NCBI RefSeq assembly: GCF_018332695.1
Contig: NZ_BOQN01000003.1
Coordinates: 62,001 to 126,000, forward strand
From: Paractinoplanes toevensis
GTDB taxonomy: Bacteria; Actinomycetota; Actinomycetes; Mycobacteriales; Micromonosporaceae
DNA length: 64,000 nt
Reading direction: 5' to 3'
Shown: piece by piece, positions 8,845 through 16,798 of the stretch
How positions within the stretch are numbered: position 1 is the first letter of the stretch
Layout of the letters: each line of letters starts with the position of its first letter
Position numbers and translations under genes: made by a program
Notes under the pieces: generated by a model
Database searches by the model: none
What the model was told of the DNA's origin: nothing
What the model saw: only the letters and a program-made list of their open reading frames with translations

Positions 8845-8877
8845 AAGCGGGGTGATTCCTAAGAATTGTCCCCGCTT
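8845..8877 (-). promoter_or_regulatory. Hairpin in the terC leader
   Basis: AAGCGGGG (8845-8852) and CCCCGCTT (8870-8877) form a perfect 8-bp stem around a 17-nt loop, which itself holds the inverted pair ATTC/GAAT. It ends 25 nt before the terC start codon. It could be a leader regulator or the terminator of the upstream dioxygenase-like gene. The conserved core of the manganese yybP-ykoY riboswitch is not apparent. Confidence 0.4.
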
Positions 8878-8903
8878 CCCCTGGGAAGTACCTGACAAAC
8901 GGC

Positions 8904-9674
8904 CTAGGTAACCTGGAACGATCGCTTCGACAGGCCCATCCAGAAGCCCTCGATCGGCTGGTCCGGCGCCCGCTCCGGGTCGTCGGCGGCGCCCAGGGTG
9001 AGGAACATCGGGGCGAAGTGCTCGATCGTCGGGTGCGCGAACGGCATGCCGGGCGCCCGGTCGCGGAAGTCCGCGAGCTCGTCGACCGCGCCGCGGGCCA
9101 GGGTCTCGGCGGCCCAGGCGTCGAACTCGCGGGACCAGCCGGGTGCGGCCGCGTCGGGCCGCCAGTCGCGCAGGAACGGCAGGCCGTGGGTGGTGAAGCC
9201 GGAGCCGACGATCAGCACGCCCTCGTCGCGCAGCGGGGCGAGCCGCCGGCCCAGCTCCAGCAGCCGGTCGGGCTCGAGGGTGGGCAGCGACATCTGCAGG
9301 ACGGGGATGTCGGCCTCGGGGTACATCACGGTCAGCGGAACGTAGGCCCCGTGGTCCAGGCCGCGGTTGGTGCGGGCGACGCGCTCGCTGTCGGGCATCA
9401 GCTTCTCGATGCGGGCGGCCAGTTCCGGTGCGCCGGGGGCGGTGTAGGTCGTCTCGTAGAAGCGGCGCTCGAAGCCGCCGAAGTCGTAGACCAGCGGGAC
9501 CGTCTCGGTGGCACCGAGCATGAGCGGCGCCGACTCCCAGTGGGCCGAGGCCATCAGGATCGCCCGGGGCCGCGGCAGGCCGGCCGTGAGCTGCTGGAGC
9601 TGGGCGACCCAGCGCTCGTCGTCGACCAGGGGCGGAGCCCCGTGGCTCAGGAACAGGGCGGGCATGCGGCTCAC
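8904..9674 (-). CDS. Class III extradiol dioxygenase family protein (DODA/YgiD-like)
   Basis: A 256-residue member of the LigB superfamily closest to 4,5-DOPA dioxygenases such as E. coli YgiD and plant DODA, which open catechol rings with a metal-bound active site. The metal-ligand motifs are present: SHGAPP at about residue 10, SAHWE at about 44 and GFTTHGLP near residue 175. The GTG at 9674 is chosen because GGAGG lies seven bases upstream; ATG 9665 is an in-frame alternative. It runs in the same direction as terC, with 84 bp between the two genes. The physiological substrate is unknown; a 12-bp perfect palindrome just before the start suggests regulation by a MarR-like protein. Confidence 0.9.
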   Translation of the reverse strand: MSRMPALFLSHGAPPLVDDERWVAQLQQLTAGLPRPRAILMASAHWESAPLMLGATETVPLVYDFGGFERRFYETTYTAPGAPELAARIEKLMPDSERVARTNRGLDHGAYVPLTVMYPEADIPVLQMSLPTLEPDRLLELGRRLAPLRDEGVLIVGSGFTTHGLPFLRDWRPDAAAPGWSREFDAWAAETLARGAVDELADFRDRAPGMPFAHPTIEHFAPMFLTLGAADDPERAPDQPIEGFWMGLSKRSFQVT

Positions 9675-10113
9675 GGGTGGACCTCCGTTGAAGCTTCAAC
9701 TAAGTAACCACAAGAGTACGCCGATTTACTTGCACCGTCAATTACTTACTCTGTGTATATGTTGGCGATCATCAATACTGTCCGTTATCAGTCGATTGCT
9801 GCCGACTCAAGCCATAGTTGTCGATCAACATGATCCACGGGGGGTAACCCGTCCGTGGGTTAAATTCGTTTTACGTTCTCCGACATCGTCTTTAACGATC
9901 CCTGGTCAGAGGCTTTGCAAAGAATGCATTTTTTCTCCGGCCACACCGGACGGGAACTTGCTCCGCATAGGACGTTGCAACTTGCACCGGACGCTGGCAT
10001 GCTACGCGATGTTGCGCAGGGGGGCGCTCAACGTAACCAATAGCGACGACCGACGGAAACTACCGTCGGTAATCGCTGCCTGAAGTCACCGCACCACATA
10101 AGGAGGGCCCGGA
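9675..10113. other. AT-richer intergenic region with competing hairpins
   Basis: This 439-bp gap has clearly lower G+C than its surroundings. No convincing gene is visible in either strand; an open frame across it lacks coding-like third positions. It contains the palindrome at 9688-9699 and a pair of mutually exclusive stems: CCACGG (9835-9840) with CCGTGG (9853-9858), or TAACCC (9845-9850) with GGGTTA (9857-9862). It must hold the promoters of the dioxygenase-like gene (leftwards) and the GPP34 gene (rightwards), and might hide a small RNA. Confidence 0.4.
9688..9699. promoter_or_regulatory. 12-bp perfect palindrome before the dioxygenase-like gene
   Basis: TTGAAGCTTCAA is fully self-complementary and ends 14 bp upstream of the GTG start. 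The TTGAA-N2-TTCAA form resembles MarR-family operators. No MarR gene is in the window. Confidence 0.4.
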
Positions 10114-10764
10114 GTGGCGTCGTCGCCGCAACTCCCCCTCGCCGATGATCTGTTTCTGACCGCGCACGACACGGTCAAGGGCAAGTCCCTGCTGACGCCG
10201 GCCACCCTTGGTCTCGGGCTCGCAGCGGCGCTGATCGGCGAGCTCGTTTTCTGGCGGCGGCTGGATCTGATCGACGGGAAGCTCGCGCTTATCGACGATC
10301 GGCCGACCGGCGATCCGGCCACCACTGCCGTCCTCGACCAGCTGTTGCGCGAGGGTCACCACCGCGCCATCCGTGACTGGATCTCCTTCCTCGCCACCGG
10401 CATCGCGACCGACCTGGTGGAGCGCCGGCTGTCCCGCGCCGGGCTGCTGCTCCGGCAGGAGAAACGGGGCCTGCTGGGGACCAAGGTGTCGTTCGTCCCC
10501 GCCGACTCCATGGTCGCCGGCTGGCCCGCCACCCGCATCCGCACCTTCATCGGCCGTGGCGAGTTGCTCGACGTCCCCGACCTGGTGCTCGGCGGTCTGA
10601 TCATGGCCACCGGCCTCGATCAGCACGTCTTCATCACCCTCGACGCTCGTGGCCGCGGGCAGCTGTTCGACCAGTTCCGTCGCCGCCTCCCGGCCATGCT
10701 GCAGGATCTCGTCGCGCACACCGAGGCCTCGGTCGGCGACGCCGTCATGGCCCGTCGCGCCTGA
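10114..10764 (+). CDS. GOLPH3/VPS74 (GPP34) family protein
   Basis: A 216-residue protein of the GPP34 family, the bacterial relatives of eukaryotic Golgi phosphoprotein GOLPH3, which binds PI4P and glycosyltransferases. Actinobacteria commonly carry several copies of unknown function. The family layout is clear: LADDLFLTAHD at the start, LLTPATLGLGLAAALIGELV as the first helix, a central GLLLRQEKRGLLG and a C-terminal ALIMATG-like helix (LGGLIMATGLDQHVF). It is soluble with no signal peptide. GTG 10114 has a strong AAGGAGGG seven bases upstream. The permease gene follows after 42 bp, so the two may be co-transcribed. Its biological role cannot be inferred here. Confidence 0.88.
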   Translation: MASSPQLPLADDLFLTAHDTVKGKSLLTPATLGLGLAAALIGELVFWRRLDLIDGKLALIDDRPTGDPATTAVLDQLLREGHHRAIRDWISFLATGIATDLVERRLSRAGLLLRQEKRGLLGTKVSFVPADSMVAGWPATRIRTFIGRGELLDVPDLVLGGLIMATGLDQHVFITLDARGRGQLFDQFRRRLPAMLQDLVAHTEASVGDAVMARRA

Positions 10765-10806
10765 TCCACCCCCTCAAAACCCCCTCACCCCCTCATGGAG
10801 ACACGC

Positions 10807-12327
10807 GTGTCCACCACCGCATCACCGCCGCAGAGTCAGCTCTCATCAGCACTGGCTCGCGACCGCCTCGGCGTCGCCGCGGTGGTCTTCTTCGTCATGT
10901 CCGCGGCCGCGCCGCTGACCGTGGTCGCGGGCGTCGTGCCCACCGGCCTCGCGGTCACCGGCCTGACCGGCATCTCCATCGCCTTCATCGCCATGGCCGT
11001 CGTGCTCGCGCTCTTCGCGGTCGGCTACGTCGCCATGTCCCGCCACATCGCCAACGCGGGTGCCTTCTACGCGTACATCTCGCAGGGCATCGGCCGGCCG
11101 GTCGGCGTGGGCGCCGCGTGGCTGGCGCTGCTGGCCTACAACTGCTTCCAGATCGCGGCCTACGGCGGTTTCGGCGCGATCGCGCAGCCGCTGTTCAAGG
11201 ACTGGTTCGGCGTCGACATCCAGTGGTGGATCCTGGCGCTGGTCTGCTGGGCGATCACCGCGATCCTCGGCGTGCGCGACGTCGCAGTCAACGGCAAGGT
11301 GCTCGCCACCCTGCTGGTCGCCGAGATCATCCTGGTCGTGGTGTTCAGCTTCGCCGACCTGTTCTCGCCGGCCTTCCACGCCTCGTCGGCCCCGCTCGAC
11401 CTGGGCAGCCTGGTCGGCGCCGGGTCCGGTGCGCTGCTGGCCATGGCGATCACCGGCTTCGTCGGCTTCGAGCAGTCCGTGGTGTTCTCCGAGGAGTCGC
11501 GCGACCCGCGCCGCACCGTTTCCCGGGCCACCTACATCTCGATCGCTCTGATCGCCCTGCTGTACGGCTTCGCCGCCTGGGCGATGATCTCCGCGGCCGG
11601 TGACGACGTGGTCGGCCGGGCCGGCAACGAGGGCCCCGACCTGTTCTTCAACGTGGCGTCCGACCAGCTCGGCACCGCGGCCATCCACCTCGGCCACGCG
11701 CTGTTCCTGACCTCGCTGATCGCCGCGATGATCTCGTTCCACAACATCATCTCGCGGTACACCTTCTCGCTCGGCCGGGAGGGCGTGCTGCCGCGCGCCT
11801 TCGGCCGCACGGTGCCCGGCACCGGCGCCCCGAAGAACGGCTCGCTCGCCCAGTCGGCCCTCGGCCTGATCGTCCTGGTGCTCTACGCGGTCATGGGCTG
11901 GGACCCGCTGGTCCAGATGTTCTTCTGGGGCGGCTCGGCCGGCGGCATCGGCGTCCTGCTGCTGATCACGGTCACCTCGATCGCGGTCATCGGCTACTTC
12001 GCCAAGCACCCGACCGGCGAGGACTTCTGGCACCGCATCGGCGCCCCGGTCATCGGCACCATCCTGCTGCTGGTCATGAGCTACCTGGCGCTGTCCAACA
12101 TCGCCACCCTGTTCGGTGTCGAGCCGGGCAGCACGCCGACCTGGGTCGTTCCGCTGGCCTACGGCGTGATCGCCATCGCCGGCATCATCTGGGCCCTCAT
12201 CCTGCGCAGCAGCCGCCCCGACGTCTACTCGGGCATCGGCCTCGGCGCCCGCAGCGCCACCTCGGGCAGCAGTGGTGGCGGTGGCTTCGCGGCAGCGCTC
12301 GCCGGCGACTCGGGGACGGACCGTTGA
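10807..12327 (+). CDS. APC family amino acid permease
   Basis: A polytopic transporter of about 506 residues in the amino acid-polyamine-organocation superfamily, probably a proton- or exchange-driven amino acid importer in the cytoplasmic membrane. About twelve hydrophobic segments are visible. The first holds SAAAPLTVVAGVVPTGLAVT, similar to the substrate-binding unwound helix 1 of the family, and the motif FVGFEQSVVFSEESRDPRRT matches the conserved end of helix 6 (GFE-EE-P). GTG 10807 is preferred because GGAGA lies five bases upstream; an ATG at 10795 would add four residues. A C-rich tract with three CCCCCTCA-like units lies just upstream. Its stop overlaps the acetyltransferase start. 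Confidence 0.9.
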   Translation: MSTTASPPQSQLSSALARDRLGVAAVVFFVMSAAAPLTVVAGVVPTGLAVTGLTGISIAFIAMAVVLALFAVGYVAMSRHIANAGAFYAYISQGIGRPVGVGAAWLALLAYNCFQIAAYGGFGAIAQPLFKDWFGVDIQWWILALVCWAITAILGVRDVAVNGKVLATLLVAEIILVVVFSFADLFSPAFHASSAPLDLGSLVGAGSGALLAMAITGFVGFEQSVVFSEESRDPRRTVSRATYISIALIALLYGFAAWAMISAAGDDVVGRAGNEGPDLFFNVASDQLGTAAIHLGHALFLTSLIAAMISFHNIISRYTFSLGREGVLPRAFGRTVPGTGAPKNGSLAQSALGLIVLVLYAVMGWDPLVQMFFWGGSAGGIGVLLLITVTSIAVIGYFAKHPTGEDFWHRIGAPVIGTILLLVMSYLALSNIATLFGVEPGSTPTWVVPLAYGVIAIAGIIWALILRSSRPDVYSGIGLGARSATSGSSGGGGFAAALAGDSGTDR

Positions 12328-12929
12328 GCGACTACCCGGAGATCCGGTCGGCCCGCGAGGACGAGCTCGGTGCGGTCGGACACCTGATCAGCCAGTCCTT
12401 CTTCCACCTCGGCGCCTGCGAGTACCTGGTGCCGCCGCTGGAGGACCGGCTGCAGGTGCACACCGACTACTTCACCCTGCTCACCGAGCACGCGAACAAC
12501 TACGGCCGGGTCGACGTGATCGACGACCCGTCCGGCAACGGGCTGGCGGCCACCGCCGTCTGGTTCGACTACACGCGTGAGGCGCCCGACCCGCCGAACT
12601 ACGAGGAGCGCCTGCGGGCCCTGGCCGGCGAGTACCTCGACCGGTTCGAGGCCCTCGACGAGCTCTTCGCGGCGCACCACCCGCACGACCCGCATTGGCA
12701 CCTCGCCTTCCTGGCGGTCCACGCCGACCACCAGGAGCACGGGCTCGGTGGCAAGCTCATGAAGCGCACCCACGACGAGCTCGACGCGGCGGGTGTGCCG
12801 CAGTACCTGGAAGCGACGAACGCGAACAACGTGCGTCTCTACCGGCGGACGGGCTACTCCGACATGGAGCCGTTCGAGATGCCGCTGCCGGACGGCACGC
12901 CGTTCTTCCGGATGTGGCGCAAGGTCTGA
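12324..12929 (+). CDS. GNAT family N-acetyltransferase
   Basis: A 201-residue Gcn5-related acyltransferase that would transfer an acetyl group from acetyl-CoA to an amine. The acetyl-CoA-binding motif A is visible as HLAFLAVHADHQEHGLGGKL, with the pyrophosphate loop QEHGLG, followed by motif B (YLEATNANNVRLYRRTGY). It begins with TTG at 12324, overlapping the permease stop by four bases, so its translation is probably coupled to the permease. That arrangement hints at action on a substrate brought in by the transporter, but this is inference. The gene ends at a strong bidirectional hairpin facing the kinase gene. Confidence 0.88.
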   Translation: MSDYPEIRSAREDELGAVGHLISQSFFHLGACEYLVPPLEDRLQVHTDYFTLLTEHANNYGRVDVIDDPSGNGLAATAVWFDYTREAPDPPNYEERLRALAGEYLDRFEALDELFAAHHPHDPHWHLAFLAVHADHQEHGLGGKLMKRTHDELDAAGVPQYLEATNANNVRLYRRTGYSDMEPFEMPLPDGTPFFRMWRKV

Positions 12930-12944
12930 CGTAACGGCCTTTGC

Positions 12945-12985
12945 CGCGAGGGGGCGTGACCACCGTCCGGTCACGTCCCTTCGCG
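12945..12985. terminator. Bidirectional terminator between GNAT and kinase genes
   Basis: Arms 12945-12960 and 12970-12985 pair over 16 positions (two of them G-U in the plus-strand RNA) around a 9-nt loop. It lies between two convergent genes, 15 bp after one stop and 8 bp before the other. There is no T-run on either side. Confidence 0.6.
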
Positions 12986-12993
12986 CTGTCCGG

Positions 12994-14709
12994 CTACCAG
13001 TCGAACTCGGGGCCGCGGGCGCTCCCGGCCGGCAGCAGCGGGCGCTCGGTGTACCGCCAGCTCTGGGCCACCACGTAGCGTCCGCCGTGCGGCGGGTTCA
13101 GGTCGACCGGCCCGCAGCTGTGCTTCAGGGCGAAATCGGTGAACATCAGACCCTTGCAGACGTACGGGCCGGCCACCACCTCGTCGCTCTTCGCGTCCCG
13201 TACGGTCATCGAGACGTCGGTCTGGATGCCGGGGGCCGCCTCGATCTGGCCCATCACCCGCACCGTCGGGCCCTCCGCGTGACACGGCCGGGCCAGCACC
13301 GGATGGCCCAGGGTCCAGCTGTACTCGTCGCCGCAGTGCCACGGTCCGAACTCGACCCTCGCGCCCGCCTGCACCGGCCCGGCCGAGACGCCGGCCGAGG
13401 CTTCGGCCTTTCCCTTCGCCCGCCCGCGCGGATCCGCCGGTGCCGCGCCGAGCGCGCCGGTGCCGCCGGTGAGCGCGGCCGGCTGCTCGACCGGGAGCCC
13501 GGACGGCACCGGGCCGGTCGGTTTCGCCGGTCCGGCGCTCGCGATCCCGGCGCCGCCACTCGCGGCCGGTGTGCTCGGCAGAGCCGGCTGGATCGCGAAC
13601 GTGGCCGGGTTCTCCGGGGTGTTCATCAGCTTCCAGGCGTTGAAGCCGCCCAGGCCGGAGAGCACCACGGCCGCCGCGACCAGGGTGGCCATCAGGCCGT
13701 GGCGGCGGAACATCCAGGAGCGTGGGCCGTTGCGCGGTGGTCGTCGTCGCGCCGCGGGCCGGACCGACGGATGCGGCACACCCAACTGGGCGGTCACGCC
13801 GTACGCCTGATCGGAAGCGGCCGTGACCGACGCCAGAGCCGGCATCCCGGCCACCTGCCGGGCCAGATCCCGCAGCGCGGTCTCGAGCTCGCCGGCCGAC
13901 GGCCGGCGGGCCGGGTCCTTGTCCATGCACCACTCGATCAGCGACCACACCGCCGGTGGCATGTCCGGGTGCGGTTCCGGTGTGTCCTCGAGGTGCTTGC
14001 GCAGCACGGCGTACGGCTCACCGGAGTACGGCGGGTGGCCGGTGACCAGCTCGTACAGCACGACACCGGCCGAGTAGACGTCGGACGCCGGCTCGGCCTC
14101 GCCGCGGACCGCCTCCGGCGACATGTAGTGCGGGGTGCCGACGATCGCCTGCGGCGTGGTCAGCCCGGCCGTGTCGAGCACCCGGGCGATGCCGAAATCG
14201 GTCAGCCGGACCTCGTCGCGGCCGTCCTCACCCTCCTGCAGCAGGATGTTGTCGGGTTTTACGTCCCGGTGCACCACGCCCAGCTCATGGGCCTGGGCGA
14301 GGGCCGCCGCGACCTGGGCGAGGAGATCGGCGGCCACCGCCGGCGGCAACGTCCCGGCGGTGTGCAGGCGGTTGCGCAGGCTGCCGCCGCGCACGTAGTC
14401 CATCACCAGGGCGAGCGAGCCGCCCACGCTGAACAGGTCGTGCACGCCGACGATGTTCTCGTGCCGCATCATCATCAGGATGGTGCGTTCCTGGACGAAG
14501 CGGATGACCAGTTTCGGTTGCCGCAACAGTCCCTCGTGGAGCAGTTTCACCGCCACGGACTCGCCGGTCGACCGGTCGATGCCGCGCCATACCGTGCCGG
14601 TCGCGCCGTGCCCGACCGGGCAGACGAGCACATAGGAGTTGCCGACGCAGCGGCCGCTCAGATCGGCGGTAGCGGCTGCGTCGCCGCTCGTGGAGAGGGA
14701 TGACTGCAC
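12994..14709 (-). CDS. Membrane serine/threonine protein kinase with extracytoplasmic Cys-containing domain
   Basis: A Hanks-type kinase of about 571 residues. The catalytic motifs are complete: glycine loop GHGATG (about residues 33-38), AVK lysine, HRDVKPDN catalytic loop, DFGIAR, and GTPHYMSPEA in the activation segment. A Pro/Arg-rich linker leads to one membrane segment (LMATLVAAAVVLSGLGGFNA), and the last ~200 residues lie outside the cell with four cysteines (HCGD, RPC, VCKG, HSCG) that could form two disulfides. GTG 14709 is chosen because AAGGA lies nine bases upstream; an in-frame start at 14850 would add 47 residues unlike a kinase. It is monocistronic and convergent with the GNAT gene. 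The extracellular domain is not one I recognise. Confidence 0.88.
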   Translation of the reverse strand: MQSSLSTSGDAAATADLSGRCVGNSYVLVCPVGHGATGTVWRGIDRSTGESVAVKLLHEGLLRQPKLVIRFVQERTILMMMRHENIVGVHDLFSVGGSLALVMDYVRGGSLRNRLHTAGTLPPAVAADLLAQVAAALAQAHELGVVHRDVKPDNILLQEGEDGRDEVRLTDFGIARVLDTAGLTTPQAIVGTPHYMSPEAVRGEAEPASDVYSAGVVLYELVTGHPPYSGEPYAVLRKHLEDTPEPHPDMPPAVWSLIEWCMDKDPARRPSAGELETALRDLARQVAGMPALASVTAASDQAYGVTAQLGVPHPSVRPAARRRPPRNGPRSWMFRRHGLMATLVAAAVVLSGLGGFNAWKLMNTPENPATFAIQPALPSTPAASGGAGIASAGPAKPTGPVPSGLPVEQPAALTGGTGALGAAPADPRGRAKGKAEASAGVSAGPVQAGARVEFGPWHCGDEYSWTLGHPVLARPCHAEGPTVRVMGQIEAAPGIQTDVSMTVRDAKSDEVVAGPYVCKGLMFTDFALKHSCGPVDLNPPHGGRYVVAQSWRYTERPLLPAGSARGPEFDW

Positions 14710-14864
14710 GTAGCGCCGTCCTTCCGAGATCGGGGGCGTGCCGATCGTGCTGATCGATCCCGGTCCGGAGCAACTTGCAGCGCCCGTTCTGTCAGGAACG
14801 GCGAGTAGCGGCCGAGCCCCGTATCCGAGGGTTCGGCTCGCTCGTTTCACCTTCGATTCGTGTC

Positions 14865-15617
14865 TCAGCCCGCCGACAGGTTGAGCTCGAAGCTGTAGCG
14901 GGCGGCCCGGTAGAGGTGGCTGCCGTACTCCAGGGCCCGGCCCCGATCGTCCCAGGCGGTGCGGGTCATGGTCAGCAGCGAGGCGCCGCGTTTCTCGCCG
15001 AGCATGCGGGCCTCGGCGAGGGTCGCGTTGCGCGCGCCGATCACCTGGGTGGCCATCCGCGGCACTCGTCCGGCCCGGCGCAACAGCTCGTAGAGGCCGC
15101 GTACCTCCAACTCCTCGCGCTTGAAGTCGCGGACGTCGAGCGGGATGGCGTTGTGCATCAGCGCGAGGGGCTCGTCGCCGGCGTAACGCAGGCGCTCGAT
15201 CCAGGTGACCTCGGCCCCGGGCACCAGGTTGAGCGCGGCGGCCACCGTCGCGTCGGCCGGCACGACCGCGAGGCTGAGGACGGCGGTGCGCGGGCCCTGG
15301 TCGCCGGCGATCAGGTCGTCGTAGAGGCTGGACAGCTCGACCGGGCGGCGCACCTTGGGGTGCACGACCTGGGTGCCGACGCCACGTTTGCGCACGAGCA
15401 TGCCGCGCTCGACGAGATATTGGATGGCTCGGCGCGTCGTCGGGCGGGAGACACCGAGCCGGTCGGCGAGGTCCACCTCGTTCTCGATGCGGTCGCCGAC
15501 ACCGATCTCACCGGACTCGATGAGCTCCTGCAAACGCGTCGCCACCTGGTAATACAGCGGCACCGGGCTGGTCCGGTCAACCTCGACCGGGCGCACCGGG
15601 GTTGGATCGGATGTCAC
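14865..15617 (-). CDS. GntR family regulator (HutC/UTRA type), probable inositol-operon repressor
   Basis: A 250-residue repressor with an N-terminal winged helix-turn-helix (YYQVATRLQELIESGEIGVG, then LADRLGVSRPTTRRAIQYL) and a C-terminal UTRA ligand-binding domain that usually binds a sugar or pathway intermediate. It is transcribed divergently from the inositol genes, like the GntR-type IolR next to iolC in Corynebacterium glutamicum, so control of this cluster is the obvious role. The start is a GTG at 15617 behind GGGGGA. A perfect 18-bp inverted repeat in the shared promoter region (15653-15670) lies 36 bp upstream of this gene and is the likely operator, which would also allow autoregulation. 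Confidence 0.85.
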   Translation of the reverse strand: MTSDPTPVRPVEVDRTSPVPLYYQVATRLQELIESGEIGVGDRIENEVDLADRLGVSRPTTRRAIQYLVERGMLVRKRGVGTQVVHPKVRRPVELSSLYDDLIAGDQGPRTAVLSLAVVPADATVAAALNLVPGAEVTWIERLRYAGDEPLALMHNAIPLDVRDFKREELEVRGLYELLRRAGRVPRMATQVIGARNATLAEARMLGEKRGASLLTMTRTAWDDRGRALEYGSHLYRAARYSFELNLSAG

Positions 15618-15652
15618 GACATTCCCCCAATGAATTTCGATGTCTGCACAAG

Positions 15653-15670
15653 ACTTTGTCAGGACAAAGT
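15653..15670. promoter_or_regulatory. Perfect inverted repeat, candidate GntR operator of the inositol cluster
   Basis: ACTTTGTC-AG-GACAAAGT is a perfect 8+8 bp inverted repeat with a 2-bp spacer. It abuts the -35 element of the rightward promoter (15672-15677) and lies in the divergent region between the GntR gene and iolC, so binding would affect both directions. Confidence 0.6.
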
Positions 15671-15671
15671 A

Positions 15672-15700
15672 TTGACGTAAGAGACCTCACGTTATTACAT
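15672..15700 (+). promoter_or_regulatory. Promoter of the inositol catabolic operon
   Basis: TTGACG (15672-15677), 17 bp and TTACAT (15695-15700) form a good housekeeping-type promoter pointing at iolC. The leader to ATG 15842 would be about 135 nt long. I see no obvious riboswitch in it. Confidence 0.55.
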
Positions 15701-15841
15701 CGAGGGCAGCAAACATAGCGTCGCCGGTCGGCTACCGACGGCTTCCACCGTTTCTTCATCGCGCCGTAACGAGCACGGCAGTCGGCATGCTTCCGCGTGC
15801 CCATTTCTGATTATTCGCGGGGATTCAGCGAAGGGATGCGC

Positions 15842-16798
15842 ATGCCCTCCGACGAGGTACTGACGATGGGACGCATAGGCGTCGACCTGTACCCACAACA
15901 GATCGGGGTCTCGCTGCGTGAGGTGCGAACCTTCGCGAAGTTCCTCGGCGGCAGCGCGTCCAACGTGGCCGTCGCGGCCGCCCGGTACGGCCGGCGCACG
16001 GCACTGATCACCCGCACCGGCGACGACCCGTTCGGCGAGTTCCTGCACGACGCGCTGCGCGGCTTCGGGGTGGACGACCGCTACGTCACGCCGGTCGCGG
16101 CGCTGCCGACACCGGTGACGTTCTGCGAGATCTTCCCGCCGGACGACTTCCCGCTCTACTTCTACCGCTTCCCCAAGGCCCCCGACCTGGAGATCCACGA
16201 GTCCGAGTTGGACCTCGCCGCGATCCGCGCCGCCGGCATCTTCTGGATCACCGGCACCGGGCTGTCCCAGGAGCCGTCGCGGTCGGCGACGCTGGCCGCC
16301 CTGCGCGCCCGGGACCGGGCCGCCACCACCGTCTTCGACCTCGACTACCGGCCGATGTTCTGGGAGTCCCGGGAGGTGGCCCGCCGGTGGTACGCGGAGG
16401 CGCTGCCCTACGCGACCGTCGCGGTCGGCAACCTCGACGAGGCCGCCACCGCCGTCGGGGTCCGCACCCCGGCCGAGGCCGCCGACGCGCTGCACGCCGC
16501 CGGCGTCGAGCTGGCCGTTATCAAGCAGGGCCCGAAGGGTGTGCTCGCGTCGCGGAGGAACGGCGAGCGGGTGGAGGTGCCGCCGGTCCCGGTCGACGTG
16601 GTCAACGGCCTCGGCGCCGGCGACGCGTTCGGCGGTGCGCTCTGCCACGGCCTGCTGGCCGGCTGGGAACTCGGGGCGACGATGCGCTTCGCCAACGCTG
16701 CCGGGGCCATCGTCGCCTCGCGACTCTCCTGCGCCGACGCCATGCCCACCGAGACCGAGGTCCGCACCCTGCTCGGCGAGGAGGTCCGCAGTGCCTGA
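15842..16798 (+). CDS. iolC: 5-dehydro-2-deoxygluconokinase (IolC), PfkB family
   Basis: A sugar kinase of about 318 residues that phosphorylates 2-deoxy-5-keto-D-gluconate in myo-inositol catabolism. Ribokinase/PfkB features are present: LTMGRIGVDLYPQQIGVSL near the start, FLGGSASNVAVAAARYG (substrate-binding GG motif) and VVNGLGAGDAFGGALCHGLL with the catalytic GAGD. ATG 15842 is chosen because GAAGGG lies six bases upstream; ATG 15836 and GTG 15797 are in-frame alternatives. It is the first gene of the inositol operon, and its stop lies inside the start region of the next gene. The order iolC then a Cgl0159-like gene matches the corynebacterial iol cluster. Confidence 0.92.
   Translation: MPSDEVLTMGRIGVDLYPQQIGVSLREVRTFAKFLGGSASNVAVAAARYGRRTALITRTGDDPFGEFLHDALRGFGVDDRYVTPVAALPTPVTFCEIFPPDDFPLYFYRFPKAPDLEIHESELDLAAIRAAGIFWITGTGLSQEPSRSATLAALRARDRAATTVFDLDYRPMFWESREVARRWYAEALPYATVAVGNLDEAATAVGVRTPAEAADALHAAGVELAVIKQGPKGVLASRRNGERVEVPPVPVDVVNGLGAGDAFGGALCHGLLAGWELGATMRFANAAGAIVASRLSCADAMPTETEVRTLLGEEVRSA

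Noticed and set aside
8820-8903. Possible yybP-ykoY manganese riboswitch before terC
   Set aside because: The gap is short and only a simple hairpin is visible; the conserved riboswitch core could not be found.
14710-14850. 47-residue N-terminal extension of the Ser/Thr kinase
   Set aside because: A good AAGGA ribosome binding site precedes GTG 14709, and the extension shows no conserved features.
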